From Clostridia bacterium (GTDB lineage Bacteria > Bacillota > Clostridia > Christensenellales > CAG-138), in the NCBI GenBank assembly GCA_030527115.1, contig JAUNBM010000022.1, forward strand, positions 1-34,090: 34,090 bases of DNA, given 5' to 3'. Below are positions 6,723 through 15,107 of the stretch, piece by piece (position 1 is the first letter of the stretch; every line of letters starts with the position of its first letter). Under the pieces are notes generated by a model. The model had not been told where the DNA came from. It did not search any database and saw only the letters and a program-made list of their open reading frames with translations. A program made the position numbers and the translations under genes.

Positions 6723-8711
6723 ATGGCTAACAAAAATAATCAAAACAATAATCGTGAAAAACGCGGCTTTTTCGAAACTATAGGCGGCTGGTGTCGCAGG
6801 CTGTTCTTCGGCGGAGCAAACGAATACGCAAGGGAAAGCGAGGAAGCTAAAAAGAAGGCGGCAACCGACGACAGCGAGGATATTGTAAGCCCCGGCAAGC
6901 AGGTTGTGCGCAAGTTTTTCAGCAGAAAGCTGGCAGTTGGCGCGCTGTGCGTCGTTATTGCGATGTTCATCTTAGTAATAGTGGGGCCGATGCTCATGCC
7001 GAAGTATACGGACTCTTACACCGAGGTTACGCAAAGGAGCGTTCCCCCGGGATTCAACATGATGTCGGTTCCGAGCGAACTTAAAAATGACATTAAGATG
7101 ATTGACAGCTATGGTAGCTTCACGGTGGGTCTATCCAATTCAGGCAAGGTCTATGTCTGGGGGCAGGGCGGAATAAGCACGACCGGATTGGACATGAAGG
7201 ATATTCCCGAGGAGATATTGAACGCCAATATCGTTATGATAGCGGCGGGCATTGACCATGCGATTGCCATAGATGAGAACGGCAAGATATACGGCTGGGG
7301 CTACAATCGCTTCGGACAGTATGGCTGGAGCGAGGAATTCGAGTCGAACCCGAATATTGCCACTATGCCGCTGGAGCTTTATGAGAACGGTATAGACGTA
7401 TCTCAGATTAAAAAGCTCGCCTGCGGCAACCAGTGTACCGCGATACTGATGCAGGACGGAACCCTCTATATCTGGGGCAACCGTCACGCTTATGCAAACC
7501 TTGACAGCTTCTTGAGGGGACTTAAGTTCAAGGATATCTCGTTCACGCTCAACTATGTTGTGGCTGTTCCCGAGCGCGGAAACGGCATCTACACCGGCAC
7601 GCGCGGCCTTTATGAGTATGCCCGTACCAACATAGGCGGAGAAGCCGTCGCCATGACCGACTTCCTTGACGGCAGAAAGATCGAGTCCATCGTATCCACA
7701 ACCACGAGCATCTGCATGGTGCTGGATGACGGTTCGGTGGCGCTCACCGGCGACTTTACGCTGGATGCGCTTCCCATACCCGATCTGCAGGAAGGCGAAT
7801 ACTTCATCCCCGAAACGATAGGCGCAGGAACCTACCACTTCTCCGGCATCACGAATCTCGGCAACGTGTATTCGTGGGGCAGGGATACGCTGAACCAGGC
7901 GAGCGTGCCCAAAAACACGGATGGCGCAACCAAATTGTATGTCGGCGCATTCCAAAACTATGCGGTCGACGATAACGATGATTTGGTCGCAAAATGGGGC
8001 TTGAAGGGCTATCTGTTCGGTACCGATACCTATGGTGCGGATATCTTCCAGCGCATCATTAACGGCGGCGCAATGACGATGACGGTTGGCGCGGTTGCGG
8101 TTATCATTTCTTCGATAATCGGAATTATAATCGGCTGTGTCTCCGGTTACTTCGGCGGCAAGGTCGATATAGCGCTGATGCGTATTACGGAGATAGTCAA
8201 TGCTATTCCGTTCTTACCTTTCGCCCTGATTCTGTCCGCAATACTGTCGCAGGTGTCGATGAGCAGTAACATGAGAATACTCATCCTGATGTGTATACTC
8301 GGTGTTCTGACCTGGACGGGACTTGCAAGGCTCGTCCGCGGTCAGGTGCTTTCCAGCCGTGAGAGCGAATATGTAGCCGCGGCGAAGGCTATGGGCGTCA
8401 AAGAGAGCCGGATAGCGTTCAAGCACATTCTGCCGAATATCATGTCGGTCATTCTCGTGTCGCTGACGCTGAACTTTGCGACCTGTATGTTGACGGAGGC
8501 GAGCTTCAGCTATCTGGGCTTCGGCGTTCCATATCCGCAGCCGTCATGGGGCAATATGCTCAATGGCGCGAACAATGCTACCGTCATAACGAACTACTGG
8601 TGGCAGTGGGTATTCACGGCGCTGTTCCTCTCCATAACAACGATCTGTATCAACATCGTAGGCGACGCCCTGCGAGACGTTATGGATCCCAAGTCGAATA
8701 CTAAGGAATAG
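6723..8711 (+). CDS. oppC: OppC-type permease with an RCC1-like beta-propeller in its first external loop
   Basis: A 662-residue fusion. Residues 1-68 are cytoplasmic and charged, and 69-92 form the first membrane helix. Residues 115-428 form seven RCC1-like blades, each about 45-50 residues and typically ending in a Gly-(Lys/Thr/Asn)-x-Tyr-x-Trp-Gly core: NSGKVYVWGQ, ENGKIYGWGYNRFGQYG, QDGTLYIWGN, a weaker one at 269-296, one at 319-344, NLGNVYSWGRDTL, and one ending VAKWG. The normal OppC body then resumes with the GTDTYGADIF motif (433-442), the remaining helices, and the EAA coupling loop (547-572, YVAAAKAMGVKESRIAFKH). Ordinary OppC proteins have about 300 residues and no propeller. Seven blades would close one propeller on the outer face, where the binding protein docks. 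The single frame has no interruption, and ribosome-binding site GGAGGCGAG precedes the ATG. Confidence 0.93.
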   Translation: MANKNNQNNNREKRGFFETIGGWCRRLFFGGANEYARESEEAKKKAATDDSEDIVSPGKQVVRKFFSRKLAVGALCVVIAMFILVIVGPMLMPKYTDSYTEVTQRSVPPGFNMMSVPSELKNDIKMIDSYGSFTVGLSNSGKVYVWGQGGISTTGLDMKDIPEEILNANIVMIAAGIDHAIAIDENGKIYGWGYNRFGQYGWSEEFESNPNIATMPLELYENGIDVSQIKKLACGNQCTAILMQDGTLYIWGNRHAYANLDSFLRGLKFKDISFTLNYVVAVPERGNGIYTGTRGLYEYARTNIGGEAVAMTDFLDGRKIESIVSTTTSICMVLDDGSVALTGDFTLDALPIPDLQEGEYFIPETIGAGTYHFSGITNLGNVYSWGRDTLNQASVPKNTDGATKLYVGAFQNYAVDDNDDLVAKWGLKGYLFGTDTYGADIFQRIINGGAMTMTVGAVAVIISSIIGIIIGCVSGYFGGKVDIALMRITEIVNAIPFLPFALILSAILSQVSMSSNMRILILMCILGVLTWTGLARLVRGQVLSSRESEYVAAAKAMGVKESRIAFKHILPNIMSVILVSLTLNFATCMLTEASFSYLGFGVPYPQPSWGNMLNGANNATVITNYWWQWVFTALFLSITTICINIVGDALRDVMDPKSNTKE

Positions 8712-8722
8712 GGGGAAAGAAC

Positions 8723-9739
8723 ATGCCACTGCTTGAAGTAAAAAACCTTCATACCTATTTCAGAACGAAGAAAGGTATAGTTAAAGCCGTCAACGACGTA
8801 TCCTATACGCTCGAAGAGGGCAAGACGATAGGCATAGTCGGAGAATCCGGTTCGGGCAAGTCCGTATCCGCGATGAGTATGCTGCGCCTGTTGGACGCCA
8901 ACGGCTTCATAGCCAACGGTGAGATACTCTACGAGGGCAAGGACTTGGTTAAAATGACAACCGAGGAGATGTACCATATTCGCGGAAACGATATCTCGGT
9001 CATATTCCAAGAGCCGATGACGAGCCTTAATCCGGTATTCACCGTGGATCGTCAGCTGAGCGAGCCCTTCATGATCCACCAGGGCATGAAGAAGAAGGAA
9101 GCGCACGAACACGCGCTGAAGATGCTGTACGACGTTCAGATCCCGAATCCTGAGGAAGTCATCCGGCAATATCCGCACCAGCTATCCGGCGGTATGCGCC
9201 AGCGCGTTATGATCGCCATGGCGCTCGCTTGCAGACCGAAGATTCTGATTGCGGACGAACCGACTACCGCGCTTGACGTTACGATTCAGGCGCAGATACT
9301 GAGGCTCATGAACGAGCTTCAGGCGGAGAAGGGAACAAGCATCATCTTCATCACGCACGATCTCGGCGTTATCAATGAGATGGCGGACGACGTAGCCGTC
9401 ATGTACTGCGGCCAGGTTGTCGAGCGTGCTTCCGCGAGAACGATATTCTCGATGGAAACGAAGATGAGCCATCCTTATACGGAGGGCCTGATGTACTCGA
9501 TTCCGCGCATGGAAACCAAGGGCCACGAAGTTGAGCCGATACCCGGCGTGGTGCCGCACCCGCTTGCATTGCCGGCGGGCTGTAAGTTCGGCCCCCGCTG
9601 CAAATACTGCACGCAGAAATGCGTAGACCAAGAACCTGAGCTAATCGACGTCGGCGGCGGTCAGCTGATTAGGTGTTTTTATCCTGATAAGGAGGAGAGA
9701 AGCAATGACGCACACAAAGAAATTACTGTCAATCACTAA
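8723..9739 (+). CDS. oppD: Oligopeptide ABC transporter ATPase, OppD type
   Basis: A 338-residue nucleotide-binding subunit. Walker A is GESGSGKS (40-47), the Q-loop Gln is residue 96, the ABC signature LSGGM is 154-158, Walker B ends Asp178-Glu179, and the H-loop His is residue 212. The C-terminal oligopeptide-transporter domain carries Cys287, Cys293, Cys296, Cys300 and Cys318. This arrangement has been linked to an iron-sulfur cluster in related DppD/OppD proteins. It should pair with the OppF-type ATPase to hydrolyse ATP at the membrane. Length is normal, unlike its partner. The gene is 11 nt after oppC and overlaps oppF by 35 nt in another frame, so translation is probably coupled. Confidence 0.95.
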   Translation: MPLLEVKNLHTYFRTKKGIVKAVNDVSYTLEEGKTIGIVGESGSGKSVSAMSMLRLLDANGFIANGEILYEGKDLVKMTTEEMYHIRGNDISVIFQEPMTSLNPVFTVDRQLSEPFMIHQGMKKKEAHEHALKMLYDVQIPNPEEVIRQYPHQLSGGMRQRVMIAMALACRPKILIADEPTTALDVTIQAQILRLMNELQAEKGTSIIFITHDLGVINEMADDVAVMYCGQVVERASARTIFSMETKMSHPYTEGLMYSIPRMETKGHEVEPIPGVVPHPLALPAGCKFGPRCKYCTQKCVDQEPELIDVGGGQLIRCFYPDKEERSNDAHKEITVNH

Positions 9740-11339
9740 TCTGAAAAAGTATTTCCCGGTTGCGAAATCCTCGATTTTTCAGAGAAAACAGCTATATGTC
9801 CGCGCCAACGAGGATATCACTTTGGATATCTATGAGGGTGAGACGATAGGAATCGTGGGCGAGAGCGGTTGCGGAAAGTCAACGCTGGGCAGGGTCCTGC
9901 TCCAGCTCTATCCGCAGACGGCGGGCACTACGATGTACTACGGGGTAACCCTGGACGAGGTAGCTCCTGATTATATGCACGATACTCTGAAGAATATTGA
10001 TAAGTATCGCAAAAAGCTCCAAAAGGCTATCGAAAAGGCCAACGAGCTGGAAAAGCAGGTTCAGGAAGTCGGTGAGGATAAGGCGGACTTCTATCTGTTG
10101 CAAAACCGCAACCTTGCGAGGGGCGAACAGCAGACCTGCCTCGACAACATCGTTAAGATCATGGGCGGCTTCGGCTTGATCGACGAACATGATCAGGGAA
10201 GAAATCTCCTTTTGAAGATCTACGAGCAGAATGTTCGTCGCAACCGCGTGGTGGCAAAGCGCCGCAAGGTTGAAATCGAGATAGATTTCATCGGCCAGAA
10301 GGAAGACGCGGCGAAAGCTAAGAGCGAAGGCAAGTTGCGGAGGCTGAATGCGGAGTTGCAGGCTTACGACGAGGAGTTGAGGCCCATCGACGCCGCGCTG
10401 GATGATCTCAAGGCGGAGCTTAACACGCTCAAGGACAGGTATGCCGAAAATGAAGACTTCATGAAATATGAAGCGATGCTCGACGACGGAATCGACCTTT
10501 CGCGCCTGCGTTACAATGAGATGCGCGTCCTTAGAAAGGACTTGCAGATTATATTCCAGGATCCCTATTCAAGTCTCAATCCGCGTTTCACGACCGGACA
10601 GATTATCGAGGAAGGACTTGTAACGCATAACTTCTATAAGCACGGTTCCGCCAAGATGCGCGAGCACATCATCGACACGATGCGCAAGTGCGGACTTCAG
10701 GACTATATGCTGTTCCGCTATCCGCACCAGTTCTCCGGCGGACAACGTCAGAGAATCTCGATAGCAAGGGCGCTGGCGGTTAATCCGAAGTTCGTCGTTT
10801 GCGACGAATGCGTCTCCGCGCTCGACGTTTCGATTCAGTTGCAGATCATCAATCTGCTTCAGGAGTTGAAGGAGCGCGAGAACCTGACCTATATGTTCAT
10901 CTCCCACGACCTCTCGGTTGTGCGGTACATATCGGACAGAATCTGCGTTATGTATCTCGGAAGCGTAGTCGAGCTGACTGACTCGGAGACGATGTTCGAA
11001 GATCCGCGCCACCCGTACACGGTAGCGTTGCTCTCGTCCATCCCGACGACCGACGTTGAGAGCCTCAGCAAGGAGCGCATCCTGCTCGAGGGCAACATTC
11101 CCAGCCCGATCAGGCCGCCGGACGGCTGTAAGTTCCATACGCGCTGCTATATGGCTTGCGAGAAGTGCAAGCGCGTTCCGCCGGAGCTTCGCGAGATAGA
11201 GCCGGGCCACTTCGTAGCCTGCCACTTCCCCGAGCGGAAGATCGACAAGGACGGGAACTATCTGTTTGAGTTGCCGAAGATGGAGCGCAAGTCCACCAGA
11301 GGTCAGGATACGGAAGAACCGAAGGCGGCGCAACAGTAA
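9705..11339 (+). CDS. oppF: Oligopeptide ABC transporter ATPase, OppF type, with a large charged insertion
   Basis: A 544-residue ATPase; normal OppF has about 320-340. Walker A is GESGCGKST (52-60), the Q-loop motif IIFQDP is 282-287, the signature FSGGQ is 343-347, Walker B ends Asp367-Glu368, and the H-loop His is 401. Walker A and Q-loop are usually 40-45 residues apart; here about 225 separate them. The extra part (roughly 84-272) is rich in Lys, Glu, Arg and Leu and reads as long helices, probably coiled coil. All catalytic motifs are kept, so the protein is likely active. After Walker B it reads DECVSALD where DEPVSALD is usual. Cys475, 481, 485, 488 and 506 form the C-terminal cysteine cluster. 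Start ATG follows AAGGAGGAGAG inside the end of oppD. Confidence 0.93.
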   Translation: MTHTKKLLSITNLKKYFPVAKSSIFQRKQLYVRANEDITLDIYEGETIGIVGESGCGKSTLGRVLLQLYPQTAGTTMYYGVTLDEVAPDYMHDTLKNIDKYRKKLQKAIEKANELEKQVQEVGEDKADFYLLQNRNLARGEQQTCLDNIVKIMGGFGLIDEHDQGRNLLLKIYEQNVRRNRVVAKRRKVEIEIDFIGQKEDAAKAKSEGKLRRLNAELQAYDEELRPIDAALDDLKAELNTLKDRYAENEDFMKYEAMLDDGIDLSRLRYNEMRVLRKDLQIIFQDPYSSLNPRFTTGQIIEEGLVTHNFYKHGSAKMREHIIDTMRKCGLQDYMLFRYPHQFSGGQRQRISIARALAVNPKFVVCDECVSALDVSIQLQIINLLQELKERENLTYMFISHDLSVVRYISDRICVMYLGSVVELTDSETMFEDPRHPYTVALLSSIPTTDVESLSKERILLEGNIPSPIRPPDGCKFHTRCYMACEKCKRVPPELREIEPGHFVACHFPERKIDKDGNYLFELPKMERKSTRGQDTEEPKAAQQ

Positions 11340-11533
11340 TGATCTGGAAGCGCATCCGAAAATCCACGCGGGCCGAGGACGCGGAGCTTCGTGAGCGAAT
11401 GTCTTCGGAGAATGTTCCGGCGAAGGATAAGGCGGTGATGATCATAACGGCGTTTTTCGTGATAGTAATTCCGTGTGCGCTTGTGTTGATTGGAATGTCG
11501 CTACTGATGCTTTGGATATTCGGGGCGCTGTGA
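11339..11533 (+). CDS. Small single-helix membrane protein, last gene of the opp operon
   Basis: A 64-residue protein I cannot assign to a family. A basic, charged N-terminal half (residues 1-32) is followed by one hydrophobic helix at about 33-60 (VMIITAFFVIVIPCALVLIG and on). Its ATG shares one base with the oppF stop (TAATG), so it should be made by ribosomes finishing oppF. That coupling and the hairpin just after it argue that it is real and belongs to the transporter operon. It might be an accessory or regulatory membrane peptide of the transporter; this is inference from position only. Confidence 0.7.
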   Translation: MIWKRIRKSTRAEDAELRERMSSENVPAKDKAVMIITAFFVIVIPCALVLIGMSLLMLWIFGAL

Positions 11534-11543
11534 AAGAGTGTGA

Positions 11544-11566
11544 GGGGGCTGCATAGTGCAGTCCCC
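11544..11566 (+). terminator. Hairpin ending the opp operon
   Basis: A 10-bp stem with one G-T pair (11544-11553 with 11557-11566) and a TAG loop starts about 10 nt after the small membrane protein gene. The following TT run is short, so termination may be incomplete. The remaining gap to tldD (11567-11714) holds no gene. A poor promoter candidate there (TTGAAC at 11594-11599 with TGATAA about 18 nt later) may serve tldD. Confidence 0.65.
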
Positions 11567-11714
11567 TTAAACTGTATTAAGGTCAACCGTCCCTTGAACT
11601 ATGACTCAACTGCGGCTTGATAAAACGAGCAGCGGTTGAGCCAAGAAGGTCTGTCAAGCGGGCGGGGGATTGAAGATTTTTGTGGCGGCTGGGCCGTCAG
11701 AAAGAGAGGACAAG

Positions 11715-13103
11715 TTGCTAAAAGAGAGTATAATTCAAAACGCGCTTTCGATAGCGCAAAAAACGGGCGCGGACTTTGCCGAATTATTTTTGGAGGATAC
11801 CACGACCAACGGCATATCCATGACCGACGGCAAGGTGGAGAGCGCAACCTGCGCAAGGAAAAACGGCGTTGGAATAAGGGTGCTGAAGGGAACTTCGAGC
11901 GCCTATGCCTACACCTCAGGGACTGACGAGGCCGATATTTACAGGGCGGCGGAAGCGGCGGCGGCAGGAATCGTTGGAGTCGGCGAGGGAAAGAGCGCGG
12001 TGTTCTCGCGCCGCAGTTACGCCATGGAACAGCGGATTCCTTTCAAAACCGTAGCCAATGACGAGCGAATCGAGCTTCTCCGCGCAGGAACGGCGGCATG
12101 CCGCGAGGTCTCAAACGAGATAACGCAGGTCAGCGCCAGCTATATGGACAAGGTGCGCCGCGTGCTGATATGCAACAGCGAGGGGACTTATGTTATCGAC
12201 GAGCGCCCGCGCACGCGCAGCTTCGTACAGGCGATAGCCATGAAGGACGGGGAGGCGCAGACGGGGCGGGAGAGCCCCGGCTGTTGCGGAGGCTTTGAGG
12301 TCTACCGCGACAGGATAGATATAGTGAGCGCGGGACGCGCGGCAGGAAAGACCGCCGTTACGATGCTGAGCGGAAAGGAATGTCCGGCTGGGAACGTTCC
12401 GGTGGTTATCGACGGAGGCTTCGGCGGAGTTATCTTCCACGAGGCGTGCGGGCATAGCTTGGAGGCGACCTCCGTGAGCCTCGGAAATTCGGAGTTCTGC
12501 GGCAAGCTTGGACAGCAAATCGCCGCGCCCTGCGTAAGCGCCTGCGACAACGGAACGCTTGAGGGCGAATGGGGAACCATCCTTGTGGACGACGAAGGAA
12601 CCGAGGGGCGGAACAATCTGCTCATCGAAAACGGCGTCCTAAAGGGCTATATGATCGATCTGCTGGGTTCGCGCCGCATGGGAATGCCGGTAACGGGCAA
12701 CAGCCGCCGGCAGGATTATACCTATGCGCCGACATCGAGGATGACCAACACCTATATTATGGAAGGAACCGACGATGAGGAGGAGATGATCCGGACGATG
12801 GGCACGGGGCTGTATGCCGCAAAGCTCGGCGGAGGCTCGGTCAATCCTTTGACGGGTGAGTTCAACTTTGCGGTTCTGGAAGGATATTGGGTTAAGGATG
12901 GAAAAATCTATTGCCCGGTACGCGGAGCTATGCTGATAGACACCGGTTCCCAGATACTGAAGCGCATCGACAGGGTCGGCCCCAGAATGTGGATGGGGCA
13001 GGGAATGTGCGGCTCGCTTTCGGGTTCGGTACCGACAAATGTCGGACAGCCGCGGATACGCGTAACCGAACTTACAGTAGGCGGCAAAGGAGGTGCATTA
13101 TAA
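11715..13103 (+). CDS. tldD: TldD-family metalloprotease subunit
   Basis: A 462-residue protein of the TldD/PmbA family (peptidase U62). The zinc-binding HExxxH motif is present as HEACGH (His242, Glu243, His247 from this start), so this is the catalytic TldD-type subunit. Related TldD/TldE heterodimers degrade unfolded peptides and mature some ribosomally made peptides. The N-terminus (LLKESIIQNALSIAQKTGAD) and C-terminus (GQPRIRVTELTVGGKGG) fit the family. The chosen start is TTG at 11715, with GAGAGGA 4 nt upstream. The frame extends to another TTG at 11670, but the extra 15 residues do not resemble family members. The stop overlaps the tldE start by one base. The target peptide in this organism is unknown. 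Confidence 0.92.
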   Translation: MLKESIIQNALSIAQKTGADFAELFLEDTTTNGISMTDGKVESATCARKNGVGIRVLKGTSSAYAYTSGTDEADIYRAAEAAAAGIVGVGEGKSAVFSRRSYAMEQRIPFKTVANDERIELLRAGTAACREVSNEITQVSASYMDKVRRVLICNSEGTYVIDERPRTRSFVQAIAMKDGEAQTGRESPGCCGGFEVYRDRIDIVSAGRAAGKTAVTMLSGKECPAGNVPVVIDGGFGGVIFHEACGHSLEATSVSLGNSEFCGKLGQQIAAPCVSACDNGTLEGEWGTILVDDEGTEGRNNLLIENGVLKGYMIDLLGSRRMGMPVTGNSRRQDYTYAPTSRMTNTYIMEGTDDEEEMIRTMGTGLYAAKLGGGSVNPLTGEFNFAVLEGYWVKDGKIYCPVRGAMLIDTGSQILKRIDRVGPRMWMGQGMCGSLSGSVPTNVGQPRIRVTELTVGGKGGAL

Positions 13104-14431
13104 TGGAAAGAACGGAATTTCGTAAATTGTTGTTCGAGGAAGCGTTAAAGCAGGGTTGCGAGGCAGCGGAAACCTATTATGCCGCAGAGGAGAGCTTCAG
13201 TTGCAGTATCTTAAAGGGCGAGGTGCTTCGCTATAAGTCGAGCGTTGAGGGCGGCTTGAACCTTCGGGTAAAGTACAAGGGGAAGGATGGCTACGCCTAT
13301 ACCGAGAGCATGGAGGAGCCGGAGGCGCTGGTTGCGAGGGCTATCGACAATGCGGCGGCGGTTGAAACCGGCGACGAGCATCCGATGCAGAGCGCGCAGG
13401 AGTACGCGACGATAAAGCGGCGCAATAATCCCGTTATGGACATGGACGCCAACGAGAAGATAGAGCTGGCAAAGCGGCTGGAGGCGGCGGCGCTGGCGGC
13501 GGATCCTTTGATTGAGCGAGTGGGCCAGAGCCAGGTTGCAACCTCCATAGGGGTTGAGGAGATACACAATACGCTCGGGCTTAAAGCGGAGCGCAGCATG
13601 AGGCAGGCCGTGAGCGTTGTCGCGCCTATAGCCAAGAAGAATGAGCGCGTAAAGGACAGCTATGCCTTTAGGATAGGCGAAGAGGTGCTGGACGTGGAAG
13701 GTTGCGCCGATGAAGCGGTTCAAAAGGCGGTGCTATCGCTTGATGCGAGCCCCTGCTTAACCGGACGCTACGATATCGTTTTGGAGAACATGGCGGCGGC
13801 GGATCTGCTGGCGGCGTTTTCGGGCATATTTTCTGCGGAAGAAGCGCAAAAAGGCAGGTCGTTGCTTCGGGGCAAGGAGGGCGAAAGCGTTGCCGCGGAC
13901 TGCGTAACGATAGTGGACGATCCTTTCCATCCGGCGGCTCCGAGAGCGTTTGACAGCGAGGGTACGCCTGCGCGGTTTAAGAAGGTCGTTGAAAACGGAG
14001 TGCTGAACACCCTGTTGCATAATCTCAAGACGGCGAAAAAAGCGGGGGTGGAGACGACGGGCAACGCATTCAGAAGCGGAGCGGCCTCCTCCATAGGCGT
14101 CGGCCCCACGGTATTCTATATCCAAGCCGGGGAGACACCCTTCGACGAGCTTATCCGGAGGCTCAACAACGGGTTGCTCATCACCGAAATAGCCGGCTTA
14201 CATGCGGGGCTAGATCCCGTATCGGGCGACTTCTCCCTGATGGCGTCCGGAAGGCTGGTGAAGGAGGGCAAGCTCGGAGAAGCCGTTGATCAGATTACGG
14301 TTGCAGGCAACTTCCTGAGCTTCATGCGTTCGGTGGAGCTGGTTGGAAGCGACATCAAAGAAACGCTCGCTCAAACGACGGTGCTTTGCCCGAGCTTGCT
14401 TGTCAGGGATATCTCCGTTGCCGGAAAATAA
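13103..14431 (+). CDS. tldE: TldE/PmbA-type partner subunit
   Basis: A 442-residue TldE/PmbA-like protein without the HExxxH motif. It should be the non-catalytic half of a heterodimer with the preceding TldD; in characterised pairs it encloses the proteolytic chamber. Family sequence includes GLNLRVKYKGKDGYAYTESM near the N-terminus, GNAFRSGAASSIGVGPTVFY and GLDPVSGDFSLMASG in the C-terminal half. The start is ATG at 13103, sharing a base with the tldD stop (TAATG). AGGAGG at 13088-13093 lies 9 nt upstream. The frame is open further upstream inside tldD, but that portion is only overlap. No antibiotic-peptide precursor gene is seen nearby, so a housekeeping role is as likely as peptide maturation. 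Confidence 0.92.
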   Translation: MERTEFRKLLFEEALKQGCEAAETYYAAEESFSCSILKGEVLRYKSSVEGGLNLRVKYKGKDGYAYTESMEEPEALVARAIDNAAAVETGDEHPMQSAQEYATIKRRNNPVMDMDANEKIELAKRLEAAALAADPLIERVGQSQVATSIGVEEIHNTLGLKAERSMRQAVSVVAPIAKKNERVKDSYAFRIGEEVLDVEGCADEAVQKAVLSLDASPCLTGRYDIVLENMAAADLLAAFSGIFSAEEAQKGRSLLRGKEGESVAADCVTIVDDPFHPAAPRAFDSEGTPARFKKVVENGVLNTLLHNLKTAKKAGVETTGNAFRSGAASSIGVGPTVFYIQAGETPFDELIRRLNNGLLITEIAGLHAGLDPVSGDFSLMASGRLVKEGKLGEAVDQITVAGNFLSFMRSVELVGSDIKETLAQTTVLCPSLLVRDISVAGK

Positions 14432-14439
14432 AAGCGAAT

Positions 14440-14485
14440 CTCAGCTCGAGCGCCGAATACGGCGTTCGAGTTGAGAAAATATTTT
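14440..14485 (+). terminator. Rho-independent terminator after tldE
   Basis: A 16-bp stem with G-T pairs (14440-14455 with 14460-14475) and AATA loop begins 9 nt after the tldE stop and is followed by AAAATATTTTA. The T run is short but the stem is long. It separates tldDE from the rpmG-secE-nusG transcript. Confidence 0.75.
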
Positions 14486-14504
14486 ACAAATCCACATTTT
14501 TTCG

Positions 14505-14534
14505 TTGACAAACCGAACCCCTTTGTGGTAGTGT
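14505..14534 (+). promoter_or_regulatory. Promoter of the rpmG-secE-nusG-rplKA operon
   Basis: TTGACA (14505-14510) is followed after 18 nt by TAGTGT (14529-14534), with the extended -10 dinucleotide TG at 14526-14527. Transcription would start near 14541, about 55 nt before rpmG. The perfect -35 and TG element compensate for the weaker -10. Confidence 0.75.
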
Positions 14535-14595
14535 ATGGAGGTGTCCCGCAAAGGGGCTCGTTTTTGATGCTTATACCTTTAAGGAGGGTTAAAAA

Positions 14596-14745
14596 ATGCG
14601 CGTTAAAATTACCTTGGCTTGCACCGAATGTAAGCAGAGGAACTACAATACCTTTAAGAACAAGAAGAACGATCCCGATCGTATCGAGTTCAATAAGTAT
14701 TGCCGTTTCTGCCGTAAGCACACAATCCACAGAGAGTCCAAGTAA
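14596..14745 (+). CDS. rpmG: 50S ribosomal protein L33
   Basis: A 49-residue protein matching L33: [17 protein letters not shown] at the start and [14 protein letters not shown] at the end. Two CxxC pairs (Cys9/12 and Cys36/39) show it is the zinc-binding form. It sits in the 50S subunit near the E site. AAGGAGGG precedes the ATG. rpmG directly upstream of secE and nusG is the usual Firmicutes arrangement. Confidence 0.96.
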   Translation: MRVKITLACTECKQRNYNTFKNKKNDPDRIEFNKYCRFCRKHTIHRESK

Positions 14746-14760
14746 GAAGGGGAGAGAATA

Positions 14761-15087
14761 ATGGCTGCCGAGAAGAAGGAAAAGAAGAAAAAGGAACGCA
14801 GATTCCATCCCATTCGCTATCTGAAGGAGATGTGGGGCGAGGTTAAGAAGCTGAGCTGGCTGTCCAAGAAGGATTTGGCGAAGCATACCCTGGCGGTTAT
14901 CGCTTTTGTCCTGATGATGGGCGCGCTGATCTATGTTTTGGATCTGGGCTTCGGCAAGGGAACTCAGGCGCTGATCAGCATTGGCAGTTCTTCCGACACG
15001 ACCGAGGAACCGACCGCTGAGCCGACCGCCGAGCCGAGCGACGAAGCCACCGAGGAGCCTACCGCCGAACCCGACGACGCTGAATAA
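14761..15087 (+). CDS. secE: Preprotein translocase subunit SecE with an acidic C-terminal tail
   Basis: A 108-residue protein. A Lys-rich start is followed by the conserved amphipathic SecE segment (about 17-38, RYLKEMWGEVKKLSWLSKKD) and a single membrane helix (about 42-60), which clamp SecY. Usual Firmicutes SecE ends soon after the helix at 60-75 residues. Here residues 77-108 form an extra tail of repeated Thr-Ala-Glu-Pro units with many Glu and Asp, predicted to lie outside the membrane. AGAAGGGGAGA precedes the ATG. Position between rpmG and nusG confirms the identity. Confidence 0.94.
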   Translation: MAAEKKEKKKKERRFHPIRYLKEMWGEVKKLSWLSKKDLAKHTLAVIAFVLMMGALIYVLDLGFGKGTQALISIGSSSDTTEEPTAEPTAEPSDEATEEPTAEPDDAE

Positions 15088-15107
15088 GCCGTAAAGGACG
15101 GAAAGTG

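Noticed and set aside
12911..13102. 64-residue upstream extension of tldE
   Set aside because: It lies inside tldD in another frame. The ATG at 13103 with AGGAGG gives the family N-terminus.
14998..15081. Repeated Thr-Ala-Glu-Pro codons in secE as a frameshift or assembly slip
   Set aside because: The frame stays open to a normal stop followed by the nusG ribosome-binding site, and the codons vary between repeat units, so it looks like a real coding repeat.
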